Made by a program: the position numbers and the translations under genes. Below the pieces are notes generated by a model. That model did not search any database. It had not been told where the DNA came from and saw only the letters and a program-made list of their open reading frames with translations. DNA of 64,000 nt from Henriciella sp. (GTDB lineage: Bacteria > Pseudomonadota > Alphaproteobacteria > Caulobacterales > Hyphomonadaceae), in NCBI RefSeq assembly GCF_029937755.1, contig NZ_JAPYPG010000001.1, positions 62,001 to 126,000 on the forward strand, given 5' to 3'. Shown one piece after another: positions 54,716 through 62,793 of the stretch. Each line of letters starts with the position of its first letter. Position 1 is the first letter of the stretch.

Positions 54716-55562
54716 GACGGGTCGTCTCCGGTTCCTCGATGACGGGATTTTCAAGCGTGCCCACTTTCTCGATCTCGACGCGCACGCGGTCGCCGGCCTT
54801 CAGCCACTTCGGCGGTGTATGCCCCGCCCCCACACCCGCCGGCGTCCCGGTGAAGACCACATCTCCCGGCTCCAGCGTGAAGGCAGCCGTAAGATGGGCG
54901 ATCTGCTCGGCAACGGAAAAGATCATATCCCCGAGCACCGCCTCCTGGCGCAACTCATCGTTGACATAGCCACGGATGGAGAGGCTCGCGAGGTCGCCCA
55001 CCTCATCCGGGGTCACGAGATAAGGCCCGAAGGGCGCATGCGTGTCGAAGCCCTTGCCCATGATCATGGTCGGGCTCGCCTTCTGCCAGTCACGCACAGA
55101 GCAGTCGCACCCGCAGGTGAAGCCGGCCACGATCTCCATCGCCCGGTCTGCCGGGACATGCCTGCCATGCTTTCCGATCACGACGACAAGTTCCGCCTCA
55201 TAATCCAGCTGATCCGAAACCTTCGGAACGTGGATCGCGCCGCCCGGCCCGTTCGCGGCGGTCACCTGCTTGTTGAACCACTTCTGCACCTGCGGAGCAT
55301 CGTTCTTGATGAAGCTCACGCTTTCCGCCACATGCGCGGCGTAGTTGAGCCCGATGCCGAGGATCTTGCCCGGACGGATGACGGGCTGCCGAATGACTAC
55401 ATCTGAGATTGCAATGTGGTCGCCGCTGCCGACTGCTGTTTTTTTCTCCATGCTTTGGGGGAAAGTCCTGCTCAGGCAGCCCGCCGCAACCGGGACGATC
55501 TGTTCATTTTCCAGCAGTCCGCAGTGCAATTGCCCGTCAATCTCGAAATTCAGCCACTTCAT
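54708..55562 (-). CDS. Fumarylacetoacetate hydrolase family protein
   Basis: A 284-residue FAH-superfamily enzyme (hydrolase, decarboxylase or isomerase of diketo acids). LGIGLNYAAHVAE, LDYEAELVVVIGK with acidic metal ligands, GFTCGCDCSVRDWQ, KGFDTHAPFGPYLV and FTGTPAGVG are typical. The substrate cannot be fixed; aromatic or lactate-type degradation products are possible. It overlaps the degenerate RNase Z-like lipoprotein downstream, suggesting translational coupling. It is divergent from the DUF262-DUF1524 gene. Confidence 0.92.
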   Translation of the reverse strand: MKWLNFEIDGQLHCGLLENEQIVPVAAGCLSRTFPQSMEKKTAVGSGDHIAISDVVIRQPVIRPGKILGIGLNYAAHVAESVSFIKNDAPQVQKWFNKQVTAANGPGGAIHVPKVSDQLDYEAELVVVIGKHGRHVPADRAMEIVAGFTCGCDCSVRDWQKASPTMIMGKGFDTHAPFGPYLVTPDEVGDLASLSIRGYVNDELRQEAVLGDMIFSVAEQIAHLTAAFTLEPGDVVFTGTPAGVGAGHTPPKWLKAGDRVRVEIEKVGTLENPVIEEPETTRLG

Positions 55563-55678
55563 CTGTTCGTTGCGCTCCTGTCACACCCCCTGAGATTCAT
55601 CCGAACAAAGAGTGTATTCGGAGGATCAGGGCGGCTAGTGAATGCCTCACACGTCTAGTCAGTCTATTGGGGAATTCA

Positions 55679-57361
55679 ATGGAGTCAGAAACGCCGCGGT
55701 TGGACTCAGGGATCCGGGCGCGTGAATGCAGCCTGGCTGACATCCTTGGCCCGGGCTGCCAGCTCAAGATGCCGCCTTACCAGCGCAGCTACTCCTGGGA
55801 GGAAAACGAAGTCCGCGAGCTTCTGGACGACCTGCAGAACGCAATGGAGACGGGCCGTTTTCATTTCATCGGCGCGATCGTGCTGGTCGGCATGGAGGAT
55901 AACAGCTTCCAGGTCGTCGACGGCCAGCAGCGGCTGACGACCCTCACCATGGTTCTCGCGACCCTGCGGGACCTTGAGAAAGACCCGGCTGAAAAGGCGG
56001 GCATCCAGAGCATGATTGGCGACCCCGACCGGGCCATGCTTGGCGAGGGCGCCATCTGGCGGCTGACCCTGAACGATGTCGACAATCCCTTCTTCCGTGA
56101 GGCCGTCCAGGGCGAGGGATCGACGCTGCGCCGGGACATCGTCGCAACTGACGACACCAATCACGAAGTCATGCAGAAGAACCTCGCCTTCCTGCATGAG
56201 CTTCTGGCTGACATGAGCGAGAAGGCGCGCCGCAACCTCTTCGCCACTATCCGCGACCGCGTGGTGCTTGTGCGGGTCATCGTGCCTGACTGGGATGGCG
56301 GCTACGAAGTCTTCCGCGTGCTCAACACACGCGGCAAAGCGCCCAACAGCCATGACATCGTGAAAACCGAGATTCTCCAGCACGCCAATTTTTCACAGGC
56401 CGAGGCGAGCCGCTATGCCCGTGAATGGCTGGAGCATGAGGCCAAGCTTGGCGGCGGCGGGCTGGACGACCTGCTCAACATCATCCGTCAGCTTTATGGC
56501 CGCAACACGAAGGGCAAGACGGCCAATGTCTTCGCCAAGGTCGTGCTGTCGAAGGTGGATCCCCGCGACTTCGTCGATACGGAGCTGCCGCGCTATGTGG
56601 AAGCCTACAGGGTGGTCATCAAAGGCGATCCGGATTTCGGCCCGCTGACCGAAGCGATAAAGGCCCCGCTGAACCATTTGCGGCTGCTTGACCACCAGCT
56701 CTGGCGCGTGCCGGCGGTTGCCTATCTCTACAAGCATCCCGACGATGGCGAACAGGCGCTGAAATTCTTCCAGATGCTGGAACGGCTGGCCTACGCCATG
56801 ATGCTGCACTTCACCACCGCGAGCGCACGCCAGAAGCGTTATCAGAAGCTCACCCAGCTGATCCAGAATGACAAGCCGCTGTTCGAAAAGGGCAGTCCGC
56901 TTCTGTTCTCGAAGGATGAGGTCAGGAAGGTCCGCGAGCGCATGACGGGACGCTTTGCGACCTTCGGCCAGCGCCGCGCCATGGCGCTACGGACCAATGC
57001 CGCGCTTGAGAATGGCGAGACGATCACGCTGGAGGATGACGCCACGGTGGAGCATGTCCTGCCCCGCTCGGTGCCGGAGGACTCATACTGGCACGCCACC
57101 TGGCCACGCACACAGGTCCAGCGCGAACTCTGCGAGACGCTGGGCAATTTCGTCATCGTGCCGCAGCAGATCAATCATCAGGCCGACCGGCTGGACTTCC
57201 GCGAGAAGAAGCGGATCTTCTTCGAAAGCGGCGCCCGCATCTTCGCGCTCACCGAGGACCTGCGCCATCGCAACACCTGGACACCGGAAGATGTGCGCGC
57301 GCGCACTGAGCAGCTCGTCGATATCCTGATGGATGTCTGGTTCTCGACGCCGGAGGACTAA
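55679..57361 (+). CDS. DUF262-DUF1524 protein (GmrSD-type, single chain)
   Basis: A 560-residue protein joining a DUF262 domain (residues 20-350) with the NTPase-like motif VVDGQQRLTTL (DGQQR at 81-85) and a C-terminal DUF1524 domain with the His-Me nuclease motif ATVEHVLPRS (His459) and LGNFVIVP. PYQRSYSW near the start is the DUF262 entry motif. This is the layout of fused GmrSD enzymes, Type IV restriction factors cutting modified phage DNA. Whether this solitary copy acts in defence is inferred. The ATG at 55679 follows TTGGGGAA; the frame extends upstream without similarity. No other defence gene is adjacent. Confidence 0.9.
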   Translation: MESETPRLDSGIRARECSLADILGPGCQLKMPPYQRSYSWEENEVRELLDDLQNAMETGRFHFIGAIVLVGMEDNSFQVVDGQQRLTTLTMVLATLRDLEKDPAEKAGIQSMIGDPDRAMLGEGAIWRLTLNDVDNPFFREAVQGEGSTLRRDIVATDDTNHEVMQKNLAFLHELLADMSEKARRNLFATIRDRVVLVRVIVPDWDGGYEVFRVLNTRGKAPNSHDIVKTEILQHANFSQAEASRYAREWLEHEAKLGGGGLDDLLNIIRQLYGRNTKGKTANVFAKVVLSKVDPRDFVDTELPRYVEAYRVVIKGDPDFGPLTEAIKAPLNHLRLLDHQLWRVPAVAYLYKHPDDGEQALKFFQMLERLAYAMMLHFTTASARQKRYQKLTQLIQNDKPLFEKGSPLLFSKDEVRKVRERMTGRFATFGQRRAMALRTNAALENGETITLEDDATVEHVLPRSVPEDSYWHATWPRTQVQRELCETLGNFVIVPQQINHQADRLDFREKKRIFFESGARIFALTEDLRHRNTWTPEDVRARTEQLVDILMDVWFSTPED

Positions 57362-57453
57362 TACCGTCCCTGCGCCCTGTCATGGACGGGACGCGCCTTC
57401 CCGGCCGCGGAGGGCCGGATCAGGCAGTAGTCATTGCTGAAAACAGGGCCTGC

Positions 57454-58077
57454 CTAGCTGGCGGCAGCGGCGTCTTCCGCCTCGTCTTCGAGGGCGTAGG
57501 CATCGGCAAGCCTGTCGGCTGTCTTGCGGGCCGTATCAACCGCCGCAGCAAGCTCCTTGAGCGCCGCTTCGGTCTCGTCGAGACCTTCATCGCCACGGCT
57601 TGCCGCAATGCCGGTCGCTTCGGCAAAGCCGCGATAGCTCTTCTGCGCGGTAACGAGCGCCGTTTCGAAATTGATCAGGTCGGTCCGGACGACATCATTC
57701 TCATCCAGAAGCGTGTCGGCGACCGTCTGGACTTCGGAAAAAGCCTGAAGCGTCGAGCGGGCATCATCGGTGATCGTCTCGAAGACGGTCGCAACATCTT
57801 CGTCAGACGCGGCAATGCGTTCGGCATAAGTGCCCGCCTTGCGGCCGGTCTGCTCGGAATTGCCGCTGAAGAGGACGCTGGCGAAATCCATAAGGCTGCG
57901 CGGTTCGCCAACCCAGCCCTGGGCTTCAGCCCGGGTATTGAAAGCTCTCGCCGATTCGGCAAGCGCGGAGCTTTCATCCGATCTTTCGGTCTCTACGATT
58001 GCGTCCGTCGACACCATGGACACAGTCGCACACCCGGTGAGCATGAGTAACGCTGTGCAGGTTAGTGCTTTCATCAT
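57454..58077 (-). CDS. Putative alpha-helical lipoprotein
   Basis: A 207-residue exported protein. MMKALTCTALLMLTGC is a lipoprotein signal with Cys16 in LTGC. The mature part is almost all helix-forming (Ala, Glu, Asp, Leu) with heptad-like patterns from about residue 80 to the end, e.g. ALKELAAAVDTARKTADRLAD, and ends in an acidic Ala-rich tail. It may be a periplasmic coiled-coil scaffold. No family is recognised. It is divergent from the prolyl aminopeptidase gene and converges on the DUF262 gene, with no link evident. Confidence 0.65.
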   Translation of the reverse strand: MMKALTCTALLMLTGCATVSMVSTDAIVETERSDESSALAESARAFNTRAEAQGWVGEPRSLMDFASVLFSGNSEQTGRKAGTYAERIAASDEDVATVFETITDDARSTLQAFSEVQTVADTLLDENDVVRTDLINFETALVTAQKSYRGFAEATGIAASRGDEGLDETEAALKELAAAVDTARKTADRLADAYALEDEAEDAAAAS

Positions 58078-58205
58078 TCGCCGTTGGTTCGCCCCGTTTT
58101 ACTCACCCCACACCTATGAACATTACAGAAATAGGCTAGTAGGTCCAGTGAGTTGATTCATATAGGATCAGCTGAGAATGAAGAGGATGTGAACAAGGTT
58201 ATCGA

Positions 58206-59162
58206 ATGTTGAAGCTATATCCACCAATCGAAGCCCGCCGGTCCGGGCGCCTGCGCGTGTCCGACATCCACGAGATCTACTGGGAGGAATCCGGCAACCC
58301 GGACGGGGTTCCCGTCATCGGACTGCATGGCGGTCCTGGTGGCGGATCCAGCCCGGAAATGCGCCGCTTCTTCGATCCGGAACTCTACCGCATCGTCCTG
58401 CTCGACCAGCGCGGCTGCGGACGCTCCACGCCGCACTCCGAGCTGGAGGGCAATGACACCTGGGCGCTGGTCAGCGATATCGAGGCGGTGCGGGAGCATC
58501 TGGGCATCGACAAGTGGGTGGTCTTCGGCGGCTCTTGGGGCTCGACCCTGTCGCTCTCCTATGCCGTCCAGCATACGGACCGTGTCCATGGCCTGATCCT
58601 GCGCGGCATCTTCCTGATCACCGAGGCCGAGATCCAGTGGTTCTACCAGGATGGCGCCAGCCGCCTCTTCCCGGACGCCTATGACCGCTATGTCGCCCCG
58701 ATCCCGGAAGACGAGCGCGGTGACCTGCTCACCGCCTTCCACAAGCGCCTGACCGGAGATGACCGGAAAGCCCGTATCGAGGCCGCCAAGGCCTGGGCCT
58801 GCTGGGAAGGCGAGACCATCTCCATCCAGGGCCCGTCCTCACGCCCGGCCCGGTTCGAGGAAGACAGCTTCGCCGATGCCTTTGCCCGCATCGAGTGCCA
58901 CTACTTCGTCAACAAGGGCTTCTTCCCGGAAGATGGCTGGCTGCTCAAGCAGGCGAAGGAAAAGCTGCAGGGCATTCCCGGCATCATCGTGCATGGGCGC
59001 TATGACGTGGTGACACCGCTCGCGACCGCTTGGGCGCTGACCAAGGCCTGGCCTGCCGCAGAGCTGCACATCGTGCCCGATGCCGGTCATTCCAGCCTCG
59101 ACTCCAGCATTGTCGACCAGCTGATCCGCGCCACGCGTACCTTCGGCAAGCTTTTCAGCTAA
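58206..59162 (+). CDS. pip: Prolyl aminopeptidase
   Basis: Alpha/beta-hydrolase releasing N-terminal proline from peptides (S33), 318 residues. The oxyanion motif HGGPGGGSS (41-49), GGSWGSTLS with nucleophile Ser110, and the catalytic Asp in HGRYDVVTP and His in DAGHSSLD are present; LLDQRGCGRSTPH is typical of proline iminopeptidases. There is no signal peptide, so it is cytoplasmic. Together with the exported peptidases of the window it fits peptide-based nutrition. Confidence 0.94.
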   Translation: MLKLYPPIEARRSGRLRVSDIHEIYWEESGNPDGVPVIGLHGGPGGGSSPEMRRFFDPELYRIVLLDQRGCGRSTPHSELEGNDTWALVSDIEAVREHLGIDKWVVFGGSWGSTLSLSYAVQHTDRVHGLILRGIFLITEAEIQWFYQDGASRLFPDAYDRYVAPIPEDERGDLLTAFHKRLTGDDRKARIEAAKAWACWEGETISIQGPSSRPARFEEDSFADAFARIECHYFVNKGFFPEDGWLLKQAKEKLQGIPGIIVHGRYDVVTPLATAWALTKAWPAAELHIVPDAGHSSLDSSIVDQLIRATRTFGKLFS

Positions 59163-59256
59163 ACCGCCCAACCCGTGATTGTCCAAACGATCAAGGGTTG
59201 AGCTTTCACCCTGAGCAAGATATGTAATATCATATCATAGAATCAGGGAGTGTCGC

Positions 59257-59688
59257 ATGAAGCCGTTGATCGTTCTGGGTGTGGCCGCTGTCACCGGACT
59301 GGGGGCGCAGGCCTCGCCCTGCACCGCAAGCCATTTCACGGATGAGCATGGAAAGACATATTTGAGCGCGGAGACAGCCCTTCTTGAAGACGAGGCCCCT
59401 GGCCGTGCCGTCGGCATTCTTGACACTCTTCAGGCCTCCAACCTCAATTGCTATGAAGCCTTGGCCGCCCATCGCATGAAAGCCGCCGCCCTGGTCGAAC
59501 TGAAGGACTTCGAGGCGGCCATTGGGGAACTCAAAATCGTGCTGGAGCATCCGCTCCTGTCCACTGAAGAGAAAGCCCGCGAAGCCTACAATATCGGGCA
59601 GCTCTATGGAGTCCTTGGCGATCAGGAGGCTGCGGCGCCTTATCTGGAAATGAGCGAGACGCTGAAGGCCGGCGCCGAAGAGGACTGA
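59257..59688 (+). CDS. Small secreted TPR-like protein
   Basis: A 143-residue exported protein with a Sec signal (MKPLIVLGVAAVTGLGAQA) and three Cys. The mature part is helical with about two TPR-like units (AAHRMKAAALVELKDFEAAI and REAYNIGQLYGVLGDQEAA). AGGGAG is the ribosome site. It is followed 46 bp later by a secreted TonB C-terminal-domain protein on the same strand, and both may form one unit. Similar pairs occur in alphaproteobacteria. Partner unknown. Confidence 0.7.
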   Translation: MKPLIVLGVAAVTGLGAQASPCTASHFTDEHGKTYLSAETALLEDEAPGRAVGILDTLQASNLNCYEALAAHRMKAAALVELKDFEAAIGELKIVLEHPLLSTEEKAREAYNIGQLYGVLGDQEAAAPYLEMSETLKAGAEED

Positions 59689-59734
59689 CCGCCTTGAGCG
59701 GGATGCGTCAACAGGCATCAAAACGGAGCTCAAG

Positions 59735-60085
59735 ATGCGCTTGCTAGCCGTCTCTGTGCTGATTTTCCTCGAAGTCGGCGCTGCCGCTGCACAGTCCGGT
59801 AGTCCCGCTCCCGCGTCCGATCGTGATGCCCAGCCGGAAAACTACCCACACCCCGTTTACCCGGCCGAAGCCGTGAGAAACGGCCTCAGTGGCAAATGTA
59901 ACGTCATCTTGGACGTGACAGCGGATGGCGAGCCTTTCAATGTGAAGGCTGATTGCACCGATCCGGTCTTTGCAGAAAGCGCCACTGAGGCGATGAAACA
60001 GGTAACTTTCCCACCCAAACTGGTTGAGGGGCAGTCAGTCTCACGAACGGGCGTCGTCTACCCGATCGAGTACCGGTACGAGTAG
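59735..60085 (+). CDS. Secreted TonB C-terminal-domain protein
   Basis: A 116-residue protein with a short signal peptide (MRLLAVSVLIFLEVGAAAAQ) and a TonB-type C-terminal domain: PHPVYPAEAVRNGLSGKCNVILDVTADGEP followed by FAESATEAMKQVTFPPK, the YPxxA and strand pattern of TonB. It lacks the cytoplasmic and long Pro-rich regions of an energy-transducing TonB, and ends soon after the domain. It is probably periplasmic. A binding or competitor role for TonB boxes is conceivable but unproven. Confidence 0.75.
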   Translation: MRLLAVSVLIFLEVGAAAAQSGSPAPASDRDAQPENYPHPVYPAEAVRNGLSGKCNVILDVTADGEPFNVKADCTDPVFAESATEAMKQVTFPPKLVEGQSVSRTGVVYPIEYRYE

Positions 60086-60123
60086 GCAAGGCAAGGGGCC
60101 GGACGCGCTGGCACCCCTTCCAC

Positions 60124-61539
60124 CTACTCCGCCGGCAGGGCGTTGTTCGGGCCGAGGATGGCGGTCATGAAGCCCGGCAGCTGGACGTTGTACTGCTGCT
60201 GGATCTTGTCGAAGAAGCCGAAGAACAGGACGAAGCCGAGGAAGGCCGGAACGAACCAGCGCATCAGGAAGCGCCAGACATTCATGATCGTGCCCTCACC
60301 GATCTCGGTGGTCATCATCTCACGTGACAGGATCCAGCCGGCAAAGATCACCGCCAGCAGACCGCCGAGCGGCAGCAGGAGATTGCCTGTCACGAAATCC
60401 ATGAAGTCGAGATATTCCGGCCCGAAGACGTAGGCCGCGCCGACGAGGAACAGGATGGTCCCCATGCCCGTTGCCGCCCCGAGACGGGTTACGCCCTGAC
60501 GTTCCTCGAGCCAGGACACCGACACCTCAAGCAGCGAGATGGACGAGGTGAAGGCCGCAAAGAGGGCCAGGCCGAAGAACACGATCGCCATGAACGCGCC
60601 GCCCGGAATTGAGCCAAAGGCTACCGGCATGGAAACAAAGAACAGGCTCGGCCCGCCGGCCGGGTCGAGGCCGGCTGCGAAGACAACCGGGAAGATCGCG
60701 AAGCCTGCGATGAGGGCCACCAGCGTGTCCGAGCCGGCGATCAGGCCGGAGGATCTGGGAATATCGGTCTGGCGCGAGAGGTAAGCGCCATAGGTGATCA
60801 TCAGGCCCACCCCGATGCCGATGGAAAAGAAGGCCTGTCCGATCGCTTCCAGGAAGGTGTTGAAGCCGACATCCTCCCATTTCGGCGTCAGCAGGAACTC
60901 CGCTGCGGCTGCGCTGTCACCGGTCGTGAGGGCAAAGCCGACCACAACGACAAGCATGATGAAGAAGGCTGGCATCAGAATGGTGGCGGCCCGCTCGATA
61001 CCGCCCTTCACGCCGCGGCCGACAACGAAAATGTTCGCGATGATGAAGATGCCGAGCAGCAACAGCATGTACCATTTGGACACCAGCGGGTGCTCGCCCT
61101 GACCGATCGTATTGTTGAAATTGGCCCCGGAGGACGCTGCGTCCATGCCGGTAAAAGCCCCGCCGAACGCCTGGAAGGTGAAAGCCATCAGCCAGGCAGA
61201 GATCACCATGTAGAAACTCAGGATGAAGGTCGCCGTCAACGTACCGACCCAGCCCACAATGCCCCAGTTGAGGGACTTGCCTTCAGCGCGGGCCAGCGAC
61301 TGGACGCCCTCGATCGCCGACATGCCCGACTTCCGGCCCATCGAATATTCCGCCATCAGGAGCGGAAGACCGACGAAAGCGACCGAGAGCAGGTAGATAA
61401 TGATGAACGCCCCACCGCCATTCTCACCCGCGGTGTAGGGAAAGCGCCAGAAATTGCCGAGGCCCACCGAAGAGCCCACGGCGGCCATGATGAAGCCGAA
61501 CTTAGAGCCCCAGGTCTCAGTCTTGCGGCCAATTTCCAT
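60124..61539 (-). CDS. Sodium-dependent transporter of the NSS/SNF family
   Basis: A 471-residue inner-membrane symporter taking up an amino acid or amine with sodium. The N-terminal first helix GFIMAAVGSSVGLGNFWRFPY carries the unwound sodium site, TAGENGGGAFIIIYLL follows, and about eleven to twelve helices are predicted in all, as in LeuT. The substrate is unknown. It stands as a single gene between the TonB-like gene (convergent, 38 bp) and the rodA gene (81 bp, same strand). Confidence 0.94.
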   Translation of the reverse strand: MEIGRKTETWGSKFGFIMAAVGSSVGLGNFWRFPYTAGENGGGAFIIIYLLSVAFVGLPLLMAEYSMGRKSGMSAIEGVQSLARAEGKSLNWGIVGWVGTLTATFILSFYMVISAWLMAFTFQAFGGAFTGMDAASSGANFNNTIGQGEHPLVSKWYMLLLLGIFIIANIFVVGRGVKGGIERAATILMPAFFIMLVVVVGFALTTGDSAAAAEFLLTPKWEDVGFNTFLEAIGQAFFSIGIGVGLMITYGAYLSRQTDIPRSSGLIAGSDTLVALIAGFAIFPVVFAAGLDPAGGPSLFFVSMPVAFGSIPGGAFMAIVFFGLALFAAFTSSISLLEVSVSWLEERQGVTRLGAATGMGTILFLVGAAYVFGPEYLDFMDFVTGNLLLPLGGLLAVIFAGWILSREMMTTEIGEGTIMNVWRFLMRWFVPAFLGFVLFFGFFDKIQQQYNVQLPGFMTAILGPNNALPAE

Positions 61540-61620
61540 ATTTCGCTCCCCAGATGGAATGATTTTCGCGGGACAGTAGCTTTCGCGGGATAAAGGTCAA
61601 CGTGCGCGCCGACATCGAGG

Positions 61621-62793
61621 TCAAATCACCCCCTGCCCGCCCAGCCGCTCGTCGCGGCCGAGGTGCACAGACATGATGATGCCGAAACACGCCATCGTCG
61701 TAAACATCACGGTTCCGCCATAGGAGACAAGCGGCAGCGGCACGCCGACCACCGGCACAAGGCCGAGCACCATCGCGACATTGAACAGGATGAAGAAACC
61801 GACCGTCGCCACGCACCCGGCTGCGGCAAACCGGCCGAACAGGCTGGCGGAAGTGCGGGCGATGACCAGCCCCCAGACGAGAATGATCCCCCACAGGACA
61901 AGAAGCCCCGTCGCACCAAGGAAGCCGAACTCCTCGGCGATCACCGTCAGGATGAAGTCGGTATGCTGTTCGGGGATGTAGTCGAGCTGCGCCTGGATGC
62001 CTTCCATGAAGCCCCGGCCCTGCCAGCCGCCAGACCCGATGGCGATCTTCGCCTGCTCGATCTGGTAGCCATCATCGAGCGCATTGACCGCCTGTCCCGT
62101 CAGCTGGGCGAGGAAGGTGTCGACACGCTCACGCTGATAATCCTCAAGCACGAACTGGTAGATCGGCCAGACACTGATCAGCCCGGTCACGAATACCGCC
62201 GCGATGACGCGGTAATAGAGTCCGGCCAGATAGATGAGCACGCCGCCAGACGCGAACAGGGCAAGCGTAGTGCCGAAGTCCGGCTGCTTGAAGATCAGCG
62301 CGGCCGGGACGACGATCAACAGGAGCGGCGGCAGGTGGATGAAGAACCGCCCGCCCGCATTCGGCAGGTTGTTATGGTAGTAGCGGGCCAGCGCCAGCGT
62401 CAGGGCGAGTTTCATGAACTCCGACGGCTGGACATTGATCGGCCCGAGCGGCAGCCAGCGCTGCGCCCCGCCGCCGGATACCCCGAACATCTCCACCCCG
62501 ACCAGCATCGCCAGCGTGATGAAATAGGCCGGCCATGCGGCTTGCAGCCAGATCTTTATCGGCACCAGCGCGATGACGAACATCAGGGCCAGCGAGATCA
62601 TGAACCGGACAGCATGGCGGGCCGGAAGGCCGGCTTCAGCCGGGTTTGTATAGGTCGAACTGTAAAGCGCTGCGGTCCCGATCAGGGCCATGCTGATCAG
62701 CATCAGGATCAGCCCCCAGGGTAGAGCGCCAAGCGTCCCGGCGAGCGTTCGGTCCTCGAACCGCATGCTTGACGCCCGCGCAGCCCTTGCCAT
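61621..62793 (-). CDS. rodA: Rod shape-determining peptidoglycan polymerase RodA
   Basis: SEDS-family glycosyltransferase polymerising lipid II during cell elongation. The 390-residue protein has about ten transmembrane helices and the SEDS motifs QPSEFMKLAL, KQPDFGTTL and QAQLDYIPEQHTDFILTVIAEEFGF, with VGVPLPLVSYGG near the end. It shares a 1-bp overlap with mrdA upstream, so the pair is translated together and forms the elongasome core with PBP2. Confidence 0.97.
   Translation of the reverse strand: MARAARASSMRFEDRTLAGTLGALPWGLILMLISMALIGTAALYSSTYTNPAEAGLPARHAVRFMISLALMFVIALVPIKIWLQAAWPAYFITLAMLVGVEMFGVSGGGAQRWLPLGPINVQPSEFMKLALTLALARYYHNNLPNAGGRFFIHLPPLLLIVVPAALIFKQPDFGTTLALFASGGVLIYLAGLYYRVIAAVFVTGLISVWPIYQFVLEDYQRERVDTFLAQLTGQAVNALDDGYQIEQAKIAIGSGGWQGRGFMEGIQAQLDYIPEQHTDFILTVIAEEFGFLGATGLLVLWGIILVWGLVIARTSASLFGRFAAAGCVATVGFFILFNVAMVLGLVPVVGVPLPLVSYGGTVMFTTMACFGIIMSVHLGRDERLGGQGVI

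Noticed and set aside
54354-55406. Plus-strand frame of 350 codons opposite the FAH gene
   Set aside because: It is a shadow of the FAH and lipoprotein genes, without ribosome site or motif.
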